From: Monosporascus cannonballus | Taxonomy: Eukaryota > Ascomycota > Sordariomycetes > Xylariales | Reading direction: 5' to 3' | Length of the DNA stretch: 64,000 nucleotides | Assembly (NCBI GenBank): GCA_004154925.1 | Contig: QJNS01000082.1 | Span: forward strand, 224,423 to 288,422 | Shown: one piece after another, positions 14,739 through 28,152 of the stretch | Numbering within the stretch: position 1 is the first letter of the stretch | Layout of the letters: every line of letters starts with the position of its first letter | Translations under genes and position numbers: made by a program | Notes under the pieces: model-generated | Database searches by the model: none | What the model was told of the DNA's origin: nothing | What the model saw: only the letters and a program-made list of their open reading frames with translations

Positions 14739-15142
14739 TGGAACGGCTTGGCGGTTTAACCAACTATTAAACCTTAAGTCGACGAGTTTAAATTAGCAAA
14801 AGTATCGTGAGAATCTAAGCAATAAATACAGTAATCGTATTACATCTTTTAATATTAAAGGTACAAAAACGTATTACAAACGATTAATATTAATAAATAT
14901 TGTAAGTTAAAGCTATTTAAGTTATAGAATTAATAAGCGTATATATTTTATTTTTATTAGCTAGATTATTACCAGTAAATTGGTAATCCGGCTTACTGGC
15001 TTATTACTAATAAGTTAATAATCCGGCTTACTGGCTTACTACCAATAAGTTAATAATCTATTACGTAACCCGCCTTATTGCGCACTTATAGTTAAATCAT
15101 AACAAACCGTTTCTGGAAACCGTAATTCGTTAGGTTATAATA
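14739..15142 (-). repeat. Left (3') LTR of element C, with internal 35-bp duplication
   Basis: A 404-bp LTR. Its right-hand partner is 369 bp, and the difference is exactly one extra 35-bp unit beginning CCGGCTTACTGGC within about 14995-15060. The outer left end is the least mutated part. Confidence 0.85.
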
Positions 15143-18100
15143 CGATTTCTCCCTTTTACAAAGTTTACTTTTAAAATTTCCTTTTTTTTCGATAGGCTTT
15201 TTGCATTCGTTTAATATATTTTCCGGTATATTTAAACATCCTTTTCGCAAATCCGAATAACGATTTGCCTTAGTTAATTTAATTAAATTTAAAAGTTTTA
15301 ACGCGATATTTTATTTTTTTTCTTATTTTATTTAATAGCTTAATTGCCAAATAATAAACGGGATTTTTCGTTATAAAAAGTACGTCCGTTGGGGACGTTC
15401 GTACGATGGGATAGGAGTCCTTATTTCCATAATTAATCGTCATATTGCAAAATCGAAAAGATTAAAAAAGGAAAAACTAACGGCCGAAAAATCTTTATCC
15501 GAGGTTTTTACGCGTCTTTTCCGCATACGTCATTAACGTTAACATTATCAGTCCTAGGGTGCAAAATTTATTAATCGCGATTTTCAGTTCCTAGGTAATT
15601 TTAACGATTTTGCTTATTTAGAGTCAAAATCCGTAATTAAGATATAGATTTCGGATAAGGTGGACGTTATTAACTGGAGCGCGGTAAACTAAAGGCTTCC
15701 CTTTTTAGATCTTATAAATTAAAGTGCTATTATTTCGGGTAATTCTATCGTTATTAGTAAAAATTCTTTAATAGGCGTTAGGCGCTAATAAGATTCTTAA
15801 TAAGTTTTTAGGTATTTTCGAAATCCGGGTACTTTTTTTACTTAATTAAGTATTAAGTAAATCCGTTTTGTTTTTATATGTCGAAAATTTTCTTTATTTC
15901 ATATACCTATTCGTTATTTATTTATATATTGTTTTATACCGTATACATTTTAATTATATTTGTTGTTAATTTACATAAAAAGACATAAAAAATTAAATAA
16001 AATTTAATTTTTGGTAAAAGTTCTAATTAGTAATTATTTTTAAGATTTTCTTGGCGATTTTATATAGACCGATATACTTAAAATTACATTTTTTGTTAGG
16101 TTATTTTATTTAAATATTTTTTATAGTAAAAAAAGCTATTTTCTTTTTTTCGAAAATTGATTTTTTTAACTTTTTTTGGTTATAATATTTGTTTATTTAA
16201 TTTCGTACGAATTTTAATTCTGTTTTTATTTTTTGATACAATTATCGTAATTATTTTAATATAAGGATTATTTTAATATTAATTAAGCCGTTATTGCGTA
16301 TTTTTTTATATATTTTCGAAATAAAATTAAAATTTACGTTCGTAAATATAATTTTAATGTTTTTATAATAATTAATATTATAAAATAATTATATAATTAG
16401 TAATTTTTTAACTTAATTATTTTATTTATAATTAATATAATATCGTAAGTACGTTTTTAAGGTTTAATTAATTTAATTTATTTATTTACTTATTTATGGT
16501 TTAAACACATTAAATAATTTATAATTTAAGCCGATTTGTATTATAAAGCGTTTTTAAAATTTAAATACGAATATTAAGCCTTTATTTAATATAATTTCCA
16601 TTAATAATCTATATATATTAAAAATATATTTAAAGAAAATGTGTATTATTTATTTGGCGTTCATATCCTTATAATAGAATAAGAAATAAAAAAATTTCGT
16701 AAATCGGTTAACGATTACGAAAACATTATCGTAATATATATTTGTAATTAGGTTTTTTAATATAAAAAGTTTAGTAATAAAATTAAATATAATTAAATAT
16801 TGTGGTTATTTTGTTATTGGTAATAGCTGTAATTTTCGGTATAGTTTACGTCGTCGAGTTTTTACTTTGGTGCAAATATTATATTACCGTATAACTTTTT
16901 GTATTATTAATCTTATTTCAGGAAAAAAGCATATGCGCTAAAACCGTTTTAAAGTTTTATAAGTCCCTGAATATCCGTATAACTGATATTCGTATATTTT
17001 TCGTACTAAGCTTTTCTGGTATTTTTTTAAAACTTATATTTTATCTGTTTTTTAGTTTTTTAAGAAATTATCGTTATACTGTTAGATTTTTAATATATAT
17101 TGCTAGGTATTGCCCGAATTGTCGTAATTTATCGTAAACATAAATATCCTTTTATAATAGTATTAAAAATTATATGCTTAATTTTAATTAATTTCTTTTC
17201 GAAAGTTAATTACTTATTTAAAATATTTGCTTTATTATTTTTCAAATCTTTTTTATAGATAATAACGAAATCAAAATTCGCCAATTTTTTTGCATAACGA
17301 AATTATCGTCTTATAAGTTCTCTAGTTGTAATAAATCGGGTAAAATTTTAATAATCCGTATAAACCTTAACTTAATGCAAATTTCCCTTTAGGAAATACT
17401 TAAATTTTCGAAATGCCATAATAATGGCCATAAACGTTTTATCTGGAATGCCGTAATTAAGTTTAGTTTTTTTTATTTATACGAAAAAGATATAATAAAA
17501 TATAATTTACTTTAATTATTTTGTTATCCGATTATTGCGCTTAATGCGTAATCCAAAATATCGGTTTTTAATTTAATAAAATGGTTTAAATCGTATATAA
17601 TTAATATTAATTCGTTAATAATTGTATTTTTAATAGCCCGAAATACTTTTTTCGTATTTAACGTTTATTTAAAAAAAATTTTCGTAAGATTTATTAGGGG
17701 TATAATTATTTTGCTAAAGTTTCGAATAAATTTCCTATAGTAATTAGCGAATCTAAGGAATACCTATATTTTCTTAACCGTTATTGGCGTTTATTATTTT
17801 GTAATTAGAGTAATTTTCTTGGAGTTTATCCTAATATATCCTGGGGTAATAATATGTTCCAGATATTTTATTTTCTGTATATGAAATTAACTTTTTTTTG
17901 CGTTAATAAGTAACTTTACGTTCTGTAAAATTTAAAAAATTTTATAAACGTATTTTGCATATGTTTTTTTCCATCTGTAAAAAGATAAAAATGTCGTCGA
18001 AATAGCATACGACGAAAATATCGAAATATTTTCGTAATATATAGTTTACTATCCATTAGAAAGTTATTAATACGTTTATAAGTTTAATTAGTATAATTAA

Positions 18101-21058
18101 ATATTTAAATAATTTGTATTTTATTTTAAAATGTATTTTTTATTCGTATCCTTTTTTAATCTTAATAAAATTATATTTATTTTTAAAATCGAATATTATA
18201 AATTATTTAGTTTCTTAACGTTAGATTTTCATTTCTGTAACTAAAGGTAATAATATTTAATTTTTAATAATAATATCGTTTAATTATTGATAATTAATTA
18301 TAAGTCGTAATTGTTTTATTTTTTTGGTACGAAAAACATAAAGTATTTTGCTAGTAATTTCGAAAATCGAATTTATTTCTTTTGTAACCGATTTTTTAAG
18401 TATTTTTTAAAAATATATAACTTATTTTTATTAAAATTATAAATGGAGTAAAACTTTGTCGAAAATACTTTTTTAAAAATAATTTCATAATTTTATTCGT
18501 TATATTTTGGTAATTTTATAGCAAACTGTTTTCTGAAAAATTACTTATATTTATAGTATTACGGTAATATATTAGTTAAATCTTTTAACTTTTAAGGCTA
18601 TTATTTTTATTATTTCAAATCGTTATTTAATTGTTTAACTTTTGCTTTAATAATAATAACGATATTTATATTTTTTTCTTTACTACCCGCTTTTTTTTAT
18701 ATTTTATTTCTTTAAATAATAAGATTTCTGTTATATCTTTACATTTGCATTCGTTATTATTATCGATTAAATATTAAGATTTTAATTTTTTTTATTTATT
18801 AATAAGAAATAAAATAAATTGTACCTGGCCAGTTTTTCCATTAATTAAAACTCTGTATTAACGTATTTATAATAACTTTAAGATTATATTGTAATTTTTA
18901 AATAAAACGATATCGAAATTAATTATTTAATGTTATCTTTTAATGAAATTCTCGAAATAATTAATTTTGCGTATAATTATTTTGTTATCGTAAACGAATT
19001 CCTAATTTTCGATATTTATTGTTATATAAGGTTTTAATTTATATCTTTATAGCAATTTAAACTTATGAACCATATTTAATGCAATATAATTTTCGCCAAA
19101 AATTCCGCAATTTATTATTACGGTATATTAATACGTTTTAATTCGTATATTTAAAGTAATAAAGTTATTAATATTTTTTATTATCGCGTTTAAAACATTT
19201 TTAAGGAATTCCTTTTAATTTCTTTAGGTTTCGTTATTTTACGGCTTTTTTATAAGTAACCTTTTTTATATTTTTTCGTTTAACGCGTTAAATTGTTATA
19301 TTTGTTATTATTACCGTCATATTATTTGTTTAAATTATATTAATTATTTTTAATTTCGTTATAATTTTTTCCCCGTTAAATAAATTATTTTCTTATGTTT
19401 ACGATTATATTTTATTATACGTTATCTTAATTATTAGTTTAAAGATTTTCTATAAATTAATATATATTTTTTAATAATTTTTCTTGCCTAAGGATTTATA
19501 ATAAATACTAATTAAAAATAGAAATTCGTAATACTTTTTTGGCAATATTGTTCATTATGTACTAAATTAATTCTTTTTTCGTTTAATAATTATATTATTT
19601 ATAATAATAAAAAGGGTTTTTCTATAGGTATTATTTTCCTTTAGGCCAACTCTTTGTTTCGGCCAACTGCTAAATATTTCCTGGGGTTATGCTTAAAAAT
19701 TATTAATACTATTATTTATTATTTTTATTATTTTTAATACGGTTTGGAAATTCAAATCTTTTAAAATATATACGGGTAATTCGTTCGTAAATATGTTATT
19801 TCCATTTTTCGTAATCGGGATATTTTCGTTATCGATAATATATAACGTACATTTTGCCTTATTAATCAGAAATTCCGGAATAAACTTTTTTTATCCAATT
19901 TTAATATTTACGTAATTATTCTTATAATATTTTTTGTTATATTTATAATATTTGTTAAGCTCGCTTTTTAGCTTTTCATATTTTTTGTCGGATTTTTTAT
20001 CGTAATAATTCTTATTAAACCTTTTGTTATAAACTTAATATATATTTGGCTTAAAATATATTAATAACTTTATTATTATTTTTTAATTATTCTTAAATTA
20101 TTTTTTCGGTATAAAGGTCCAGTTATCTTATTGTAATTCTTTAGACTTTTTGCATTTATAAACTTTATATCTTATTTTGTTATAATTAAAATATTTAACT
20201 TGGCTTTAAGTTCGTCTGTAAATAACGCCGAATTTTATAAATCCTGGCGCCGTTCCATAAAAAATAAAGGGTGCGTTTTGTTTTTTCCCCTAGCTGGACT
20301 TATTATATCCCGAACGTAAAACGTATTATCCTTTTTTTTCCTATCGTTTTTCAAATTGTCGATTGTCGATTTTAATTACTTTTATAATATATCGATTTAA
20401 GGTAATTAATTACTTAATTTAAATAATTTTAGTTTTTTATATTATTTTTTAATATTTTATAAAATATATCGATAAAAATATCGGCCTTATTATTTTTCCA
20501 TTTTACTTTAACCACAAACCTTTTAAAAGTTACGGCATCCTTAAATATAGGTTTTTTTATTAAAATTGCAAAAATTACTAAACCGCAAATTATTTTTTAT
20601 CCGGATTACCGAAATTATCGCGTATTTTATCTTTAAAATTGATATAAAATTAAAAAAATCTTATTAATAAAATCCTTTTTATTTAATTTTTTTACTTTCA
20701 AAAATTTTCTTATAATGAGCTTAAATTAATTAACTATACTTCCCATTAAGCATATTTCTACTGCTAAGACCATATCTGCTAAATTATTAAAGTCCAGAAA
20801 ACAAAGGTAAATTCGTACCTAAGTTAAAAAAGTTTAAGGGTTACCTTTTCCATCGTAAGGTTCCGGCTTCTTAGGCTTTATGTAGACAAAGAAAACTTAG
20901 GCAAATAACGTAACCCTAAGTTATCGGATTTTTTTTTCCAATTCCCGAATTCGAACCTGAAACTGCTAAATAAAGGTTTTCTAAACGTTAGTTAATATTT
21001 TAACAATATTAAATATTATTTAAAATTTGATAATATTATTAAATAAAAACTTATAACG

Positions 21059-21427
21059 TATAACGACTTAACGGTTTAACTAATTATTAAATCTAAAGTC
21101 GACAGATTTATATTAATAAGAATATCGCAAGAATGTAAGTAATAAATATAATAATCGTATTATATCTTTTAATATCAAAAGTATAAAAGTATATTGCAAA
21201 TAATTAATATTAATAAATATTGCAAATTAAAACTATTTAAGTTATAGAATTACTAAGTATATATATTTTATTTTTATTAGCTAGATTATTACCAATAAAT
21301 TGGTAATCCGGCTCACTGGCTTACTATCAGTAAGTTGGTGATCCATTATATAACCCGCCCCACCGCGTACTTGTGGTTGGATCATAACAGACCGTTTCTG
21401 GAAACCGTGGCTCGTTGGGCCATGACA
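21059..21427 (-). repeat. Right (5') LTR of element C
   Basis: A 369-bp LTR ending CATGACA and followed by GTTTG. Its last 100 bases keep a nearly normal base composition, while its inner start is strongly AT-shifted. Confidence 0.85.
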
Positions 21428-24400
21428 GTTTGGACCGTCGTTTACTATAAATAACTTGCAAGCTCCGTTACTAAGGTCGTTACCAAGGTCGAAATAAAAG
21501 GTATATATGTTATAATCGCTTTTTTCGTCGCCTTTTTAGGTTAAAGTTAATTTTAATTCGCGTAAAAGCTCCGGGGTTTCGTTTAGAGCTTTTAGGGTAT
21601 ACAGATTAGGGATTATTTTTTTGGACGCCCTTTTTTAAGTTTTACTTATTTCGTTTCCTAATTTGTATCGTCCTTTAAAATAATATTATCGTTTTTATTT
21701 TTTATTCCGATACCCTATTGCTGCCGGTATTTTAAATGTTTTTGTACGGGCTGCGGAAATAACCGAATAATATTTTTCGGATTAAAAGATTATCCTAATT
21801 CTTCTAGATTTTTATAAATAATAATATGTAATATTATTAACAGTTTGCTGTCTTTTAGCAGCCAAACTTTGTAATTATATATCTCTTAATATCTTAACAG
21901 TATTTTTTTTGCTTTTCGAGCTGTTAATTTTTTGACCTAGTCCTATAATTCGTATTAATCAGAACTATATATATGCTATTAAAGATGCGAAGATAATTAT
22001 TATCCGGCTTATATAATCGTTTCGGTTTAAAGTTCAATATATTTTTAAAATATTCGATAAATATTATATTCTTTATAATTAATTATTTTATTTTATTAAT
22101 TATATAAGTTGCAATTTCTATTATAAGATCCCAAAAATATGTAAATATTTTTATCTATACGGAAATCGTACGCGTTTTGTTCTAAAGAAACTAGATATTA
22201 CGTTTTACAATTTTATTTTGATATTAATTATATAAGTTGGAAATTACTAGCTTAATATCTTTTACAGCGCAGAAATTCTCGATAACTGTTATACCAAACT
22301 CCTTATTGCCGTTAAGCCGCAAAATCTGTATTTTTTTTGGTTTAACGCTTTTAAACGTTTAGTTATTCGCGTAATATACGTATATAAATACTCTTGTATT
22401 TTATTCTTAATCCTAAATAAATAATATTCCTTATAACGCGATAAGTTATTTGTAATAAATCCAAAATAATAATTATTTTTAATGTTAACGGGCTTTACTA
22501 AATTTACGTCGTACCAAATAATTTTTCTTACGTATTATCTTTATTTCTAGAAATCTATAAACGGGATCCTCCATATTTTCGCTTTGTTATAAGCTATATA
22601 AAAAATAGTTTCCATATCCTTAGGGTTTAAATTTATCCCCGTAAACCTTTTAATGGTCCAAATCAATTATTTAATACTAAAATGGCAAAGGCGGCGGTAC
22701 CAGAAAATAATTTTCTTTATAATTTCGTCTGTTATAAAAACCTTTCCGTCTCTAAAAGCTTTTATAAGGGCCTTCCTTAGGTTACTAGTTAAATTACTGC
22801 TATTTTCTTTACTGAATACCTTCTTTAGCGTATATCCTTATTAATCGTTTTCGTTTATTATTAAAACCTTAACGATAAGTTTTAATTTCCCATAAAGTTA
22901 TAAAAAATATTTTCCGAAAAACGTTAATTTTTATTAATTAGGTCCTATTAGGATTAATTAAGGTATTATAATTTAAATAATTCTTTCGTTTATAAAATAT
23001 TTCCCCAGAAAATATTTTTAATAAAAAATCCTTAATATATAACGTATACCTTATTATAATTTCGTTTTTTATTAAGGTCTTTTAAAAGCTACTTAATAGT
23101 ATTAATAAAAATAACAATTACTGGTCCGCTTCTTATTATAATTTGAATTCCTTTGGACTTAATGTTTAACATAATATTTCTCTTAAAGTCGTCGATATTG
23201 TTCGTAATATCAACGTTTGCTCCCAAATCTTAAAGCAATTTATTTCGGTTATTCTCCATAGAAAAATGTACGTACAAAAACATAATGCTGCTTACAACTA
23301 TTGCTTTAATTGCTTTAAGGCAATTAACCACCTGGAACTTAACACGTTTAACCGCCTGAAACTTAGGGCCTTCGGTTACCTGTAACTTAGGGCTTTTACT
23401 TATTGTAGTTCCCTAAGCTCCTTGTTATACCATTTCGTCGTACCACTATATAAAGTTCTGAAGTTACTGTTTTTTAATGTAAGCGCTAAAGGTTTTTCCG
23501 TCTAACCGGTACAGGTCCTTAAAACCTTTAGGGATAAATTGTTTTTCGCTCTGACCGCCGTTACGGGTACTGCGAAAGTTGTTATTACTGTTATTCTGGC
23601 CGTTATTATTGCTTTAACGCTATCCACGCGTTTTTTTTTTCTCTGTTATATTTTCGCTCCTTTTGCGGTTTAAAGTAATCCTTTATTATATGGCCGTATT
23701 TTTCACAATTAAAGTAAAAGGGCTTTTTATTTTTGTTTTACGTAGGTTTTTTATTTTTGGAATTATTATTACCCTTACTTTTGCCCTTTTGGGCGTTATA
23801 GGTTTTCTCGTTCTTTTTTTTGTTACTAATACGGTTATAGAATTTATTATTAAAATCGTTAATTAACTATTAAAAAAATAATCCGTTTATTTCAATATCG
23901 ACTAAATAATTTTGCACTAGTTGCCGGCTCGGTCCTTTACAGTAATAAGGAATATAATGATTTGTTTCTCCGGTCCAAATCGCATATCACAGCCCTTTAC
24001 TTCGCAAAAGAGCTTCCGGAATTTAATAATAAATTACATTGGGTTTTCTTTATCGCAAATAACTTTGTTAAGCTTTTTCCAAAAGGACCTTTACTTAACC
24101 TTACTTATGGCGGCGTAGGTCTTTCTAAAAGTTCTTAATATTTTCGTACTTTTCTTAATATTTATAATTAATTCCAAAGGCGCCCTTTTGCAAGTTTTGG
24201 TAATGGCCTTTACAAAGCGCAGTTAATCCAATTATTTTAACTTTATTTCGTCTTCGTAATTAATTTTTTAAGGGCTAAAATAAAGGCGTTATTTCAAAGC
24301 TTTTAATTAGCTAAGCTTAATAGGTAATCTTTCTCGTTTAAGGTAAACTCGAAACGCTTTTAACGTAACTTCATTTTATTTCCGTTATTAAACCTTTTAG

Positions 24401-25448
24401 AATCTTTCTTTTTATCCTTTAGGGTAATACCTAATTCGTTAAAATTATTTAAGTTATTAAGGAAACCGTTACGACGTTTTCGTCGTTTCGAATAACCCCT
24501 AAACGAATCCGAAAAAAATAATAATAGATTATCTGAATTATCGGGGTTATTACGTATTATACTTTTATTTTTAGGTAATTTTTTTCCAGCGTTTTTCGCT
24601 TTTTTCGGAGCGTTTAATTTTTTAATAAATTACTTTTTCGGTTACGTTTTGCCTTTTTTTTAAGGGGTTAATTTTTTCTATATCGCTTTTTACTGTAATA
24701 AGTATTTTTTTTAAATTGCCTGGCTTAATAGGTTTAACGTTTTATAAAGTTTTCCGCAAACTTTTCAAACTTTATAATCCTTTCGATTAGAGCGGAAATA
24801 ATGGCGTTTTAGTTTTTTATAATTAGGAACTGCCCCCGAATTAGGGCATATTTAATAATCGTTCCATAACGTTATTTGTTCGCTTTATAATATCAATATT
24901 TTTTCGCGTTTCAAAGCTTTATTTTTTTTTTAACGCGTTAATACGTATTTTTCCGTACTTTAACGTCTTGTTTAATCCTATTAATATTGGTACCGAAAGA
25001 CATATAAAGCTTGTTTAGGTCGTTTTCGGGTTATTGTTTTTAGATAAAGGTTTTATATCGCTTTTTTTTCAGCTGTTGCTATAGTTAAGATAATAGGACG
25101 TTTTCTTTTGAAAACGCTCCGAAGGCAGATTTTTTTCTTGCCGCCACACTTAATATACGGTGTTATTTTTCCATTTTACTTTTATTAAAGTATTATTCTT
25201 TTTAATTGCCGGAAGTTTTTCGTTAGGGGGAAAGGAAAAGGTCGGGTACGTTATTTTGTACAATAGGGGTTTTATTCGTTATTATTAACTGCTACTTAAT
25301 TTTTTTTTTTCAAATCGTTAACTAAACGATCTTTTTTAAATTTTGCGTTTTTTTTATTAATTTAATCTGTAAATAATTATTTTGTTTAACGTATTACGGT
25401 TGCCAAAAACCAGAAGATGTTATTATATTAACAGTTATAATAATCAAA

Positions 25449-25632
25449 TGTAAAAAACTGGTAATAACTTAATAATTTATGTTAAGAAAAACTGAAAAAG
25501 TCTGGGGCGTACCGCCCTTATATATACGTCCTGTTTGTACAAACGGTGGTCCCTGGACAAACGTTGTCCCAGGTAGCAGAGCATTGTTTCAAAGCGCCAG
25601 CCGTGGGCATCTAAAGCACCTAACTGCCGACA
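25449..25632 (-). repeat. Probable 5' LTR of element D
   Basis: A GC-balanced island inside AT-rich DNA. On the minus strand it starts TGTCGGCAGTTAGG at 25632, contains a TATA box (25519-25528) and ends TTACA near 25449. Upstream of the TATA box are a perfect 12-bp palindrome (25533-25544) and an imperfect inverted repeat (25552-25573). No second copy lies in the window, because the 3' end of D is beyond element A. Confidence 0.55.
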
Positions 25633-26637
25633 CTTTTATTATTATATTATTACTTTTCGCATTATCGAAAATAAAATAACCGATTTTCTTTTTAATCTTA
25701 TAAATATCGATTACGTTAAGAATTTTTGCAGTTATACTAACGCCTATATAACGTAATATTATATTACACAATTTTAAAATTAACTTATAAAGCTAATTTT
25801 CTTTATTATGAAAAAAATAATAAATTTTATAAAATAAATAGTAATTCCTTAACCTTTAGCCGTTAAAAGCAATATAAATAAAACCCGGCAAACGTTATAA
25901 TACTTTTACGATTTATTATTTATATTTGTAAAAAAACGTTAATAATAAATATTTTCGCAATAATTACAAAAATATAGATATTTTGATTTTTTTATATAAG
26001 AATTAAAGTATTCGAAAATAACTTGCAACTTTTCCTTTTCGATAACAATAAATAAATAAATTCTTTCGACGATCCAGTTAATTAATAAATAACGGAATTG
26101 CTTTTTATTAAACTTTTTAATTAACGTATTAATAAAGGCTTATTCGTAAAAATTAAAAATATTAAGCCCGAAATAATTAAAAATAAAAAAGAATTAAGGT
26201 ATTTTTCGTATTATTTTCGTATGCGCTTTAACCTGATTTTAATATTATAATTTCGTTTTTCTTTTAAAAACAATAATTTTATATATTACGTATTAAAAAG
26301 AGGGTAAACCTAAGCTTCCGTTTACAAACGCAAACCTTATATACTTATTTATGTTTCTCGTTACATTAAATATCGTATCCGAATTATTACTATTATATTG
26401 TTATATTTCTTATTCGTTCTGATATCGTAAACCTTAGGAACGCGGTCCAAAGGCGGCGTTTAAGGTTTTTATTATTAATAATAAATGTTAAGCTTATAAA
26501 AAAGGGCGAAATAAACGTATTATTAAAAGTAGATATTTCGAAAAACGGCAAAAAAAACTATATATCGTTATTAAGTATAATAATAAAGTTTAAAACGTTA
26601 TATTTTAAAACTATAATAACGATAATATATTCGTTAT
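25633..26637. other. AT-rich sequence without a recognisable gene
   Basis: Stretch between the copia LTR and element E. It is very AT-rich with stops in all frames. It probably continues at 28153 on the other side of element E, since E carries a clean target duplication. I see no LTR, knuckle or reverse-transcriptase motif in it, so I cannot name what it was. Confidence 0.6.
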
Positions 26638-28152
26638 TATTACGGGCCAAAGGCCTTAATAAAGGGATTAGCGTAACGTTAATTCCGTGGCTTTTTTATA
26701 TATAGCTAGTTGTTCCTATGTATTTTCTTAGTTATTTCTTAGATTTCTTAATAGATTTATTATAGCCCGTATCTTTAGTTACTGTATATACAACCTTTTA
26801 CATATTAAGAAATCTCTTTTTTTGCGAACGGTCCGTCGCCGTAAAAAATATGTTAACGTTACGTACCCGTTATTCGTACGTAATTTATTCGTTATGGATA
26901 CCGAAAAACTGCGCCGTTAGGTTTTACGAACCGTTCGTAAATTATAAGGTCGTAAGGATTATAACGCCTAAAAGTTCGAAATAAATAAAAACTTATTCGT
27001 TAATAAAAAAACGATTAATGATAATCGTACGTAACTTTTTTATATGTAAGGAACTTTTAATTATTAATTTTAAAAATTAATATTTTTGCCGTATATATAA
27101 AAAATTTTAAAAAAACTAAATTTTTAAATCTTTTTAAATTATATTGCCGTTATTTTAAAAAAAAACTAATAAAAAATAGAAAATTGGTTAACGTTTAACC
27201 AAATTATGTTAACGTAACGTTTAAACGGTATCCGAATACGTTTTTATATTCGAAAATACTTTTTATTAAGCCGGAAAAAACGAATAGCCGGATAAAGCCA
27301 AAATTTTCCTATTAATTTCGGGTTTTAATGCCGAAATAAAAAAACAGCTGGATTACGAAAAGTGGCCTAATATTTAGGAAAAATTCGCGTACTATTTTCG
27401 TTATTCGGAAATATCGTTTTTAACGGCTTTTACCCCGGCGTATTTGCGCGTAATAATTTTCTAATCGAAAAGCGATATTATAAAAAATATAAAAATCAGT
27501 ACGTTAACCGTTAATTATTAACGTAAGCGTTACTGGCGAACGGAGGAGCGTTATTTAAGATATAACGAAATGGGGTATTTTCGGAGAAATTATCCTAAAA
27601 GGAAGGAAGTCGCCGTCCGATATATTGGCGTTAATAAGGCCTTAAAAATTTTGTTATTATTTAAACAATAAAAAATAATTACAAAAACGTTCGATAAAAT
27701 TTGAAAAAATTTAAATAAGTTTAACACTTACGAAACGTTAAAGGAATTAGCAGAAAAAAAGCTTTAGGGAAAATAACGCAAAGATATAAAGCTGGTAACG
27801 TGCAATACGTTAAAAACGTACGGGCGTAAAATATACGGCGTAATTTTTACGTAACCATCGAAAGATTTTTCGGATTAGGATTTGCGAATATCGCCGCCTT
27901 GGAGCAAAGTCCCTAAAAGGGTACTACAAATAAGTATTTGCCGTACAGCGGGAAAAAAACGAAAATTAAATTTAGAGGGGGGGGTTATGTTACGGGCCAA
28001 GGGCCTTAGTAAAGGGATTAGCGTAACGTTAATTCCGTGGCTCCTGTATATATAGCTAGTTGCTCCCACGTATCTTTTTAGCTGTTCCTTAGATTTCTTA
28101 ATAGATTTATTGTGGCCCATATCCTTAGTTACTGCGTATGCAGCTTTTTACA
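26638..28152 (+). mobile_element. Element E: 1.5-kb Gag-only LTR retroelement
   Basis: A very small LTR element with direct repeats of exactly 165 bp (26638-26802 and 27988-28152) and the target duplication GTTAT (26633-26637 and 28153-28157). A G-rich polypurine tract (27975-27987) directly precedes the right LTR, giving a plus orientation. The 1185-bp interior cannot hold a full polyprotein. One frame shows a Gag-type C-x2-C-x4-H-x4-C knuckle at 27552-27593, in which all four ligand codons are now TAT (Tyr), followed by a basic stretch. No reverse transcriptase or integrase was seen. It fits the non-autonomous TR-GAG type, which would borrow enzymes from a larger element. Confidence 0.82.

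Larger units (their letters stand above)
14739..21427 (-). mobile_element. Element C: Ty3/gypsy retrotransposon nested in element D
   Basis: A 6689-bp element with LTRs at 14739-15142 and 21059-21427 and the target duplication GTTTG on both sides (14734-14738 and 21428-21432). A purine tract on the minus strand abuts the left LTR at about 15143-15160, so the element reads leftward. A Gag zinc knuckle is recognisable at 20152-20193, with only the last Cys left and the other three ligands Tyr. The reverse transcriptase reads Tyr-Phe-Asp-Asp at 17993-18004. LTR starts and internal layout resemble element B, so the two are related families. It is more heavily mutated than B. Confidence 0.88.
13598..25632 (-). 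mobile_element. Element D: RIP-degraded Ty1/copia retrotransposon, host of elements C and A
   Basis: A minus-strand Ty1/copia remnant read from right to left: 5' LTR at about 25449-25632, Gag with a zinc knuckle at 23675-23716 (second Cys and His kept, first and last Cys now Tyr), then polyprotein sequence and reverse transcriptase. The RT active site reads Tyr-Val-Asp-Asn at 14106-14117 (ancestral YVDD). Upstream of it, at about 14240-14730, are copia-type stretches such as a YGLK motif. RNase H-like sequence containing an RYLNG-like stretch at about 13600-13700 is cut off at 13597 by element A. Element C interrupts the RT at 14739. YVDD chemistry and RT followed by RNase H at the 3' end support copia rather than gypsy. 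Confidence 0.75.

Noticed and set aside
22653..24118. Plus-strand frames with hydrophobic products (22653, 23663, 23921)
   Set aside because: They are antisense shadows of the copia element; the minus strand carries the Gag zinc knuckle at 23675-23716. Hydrophobicity is a by-product of T-rich codons.
27875..28120. 81-codon minus frame over the right LTR of element E
   Set aside because: It lies across the LTR and polypurine tract of a plus-strand element, so it is accidental.
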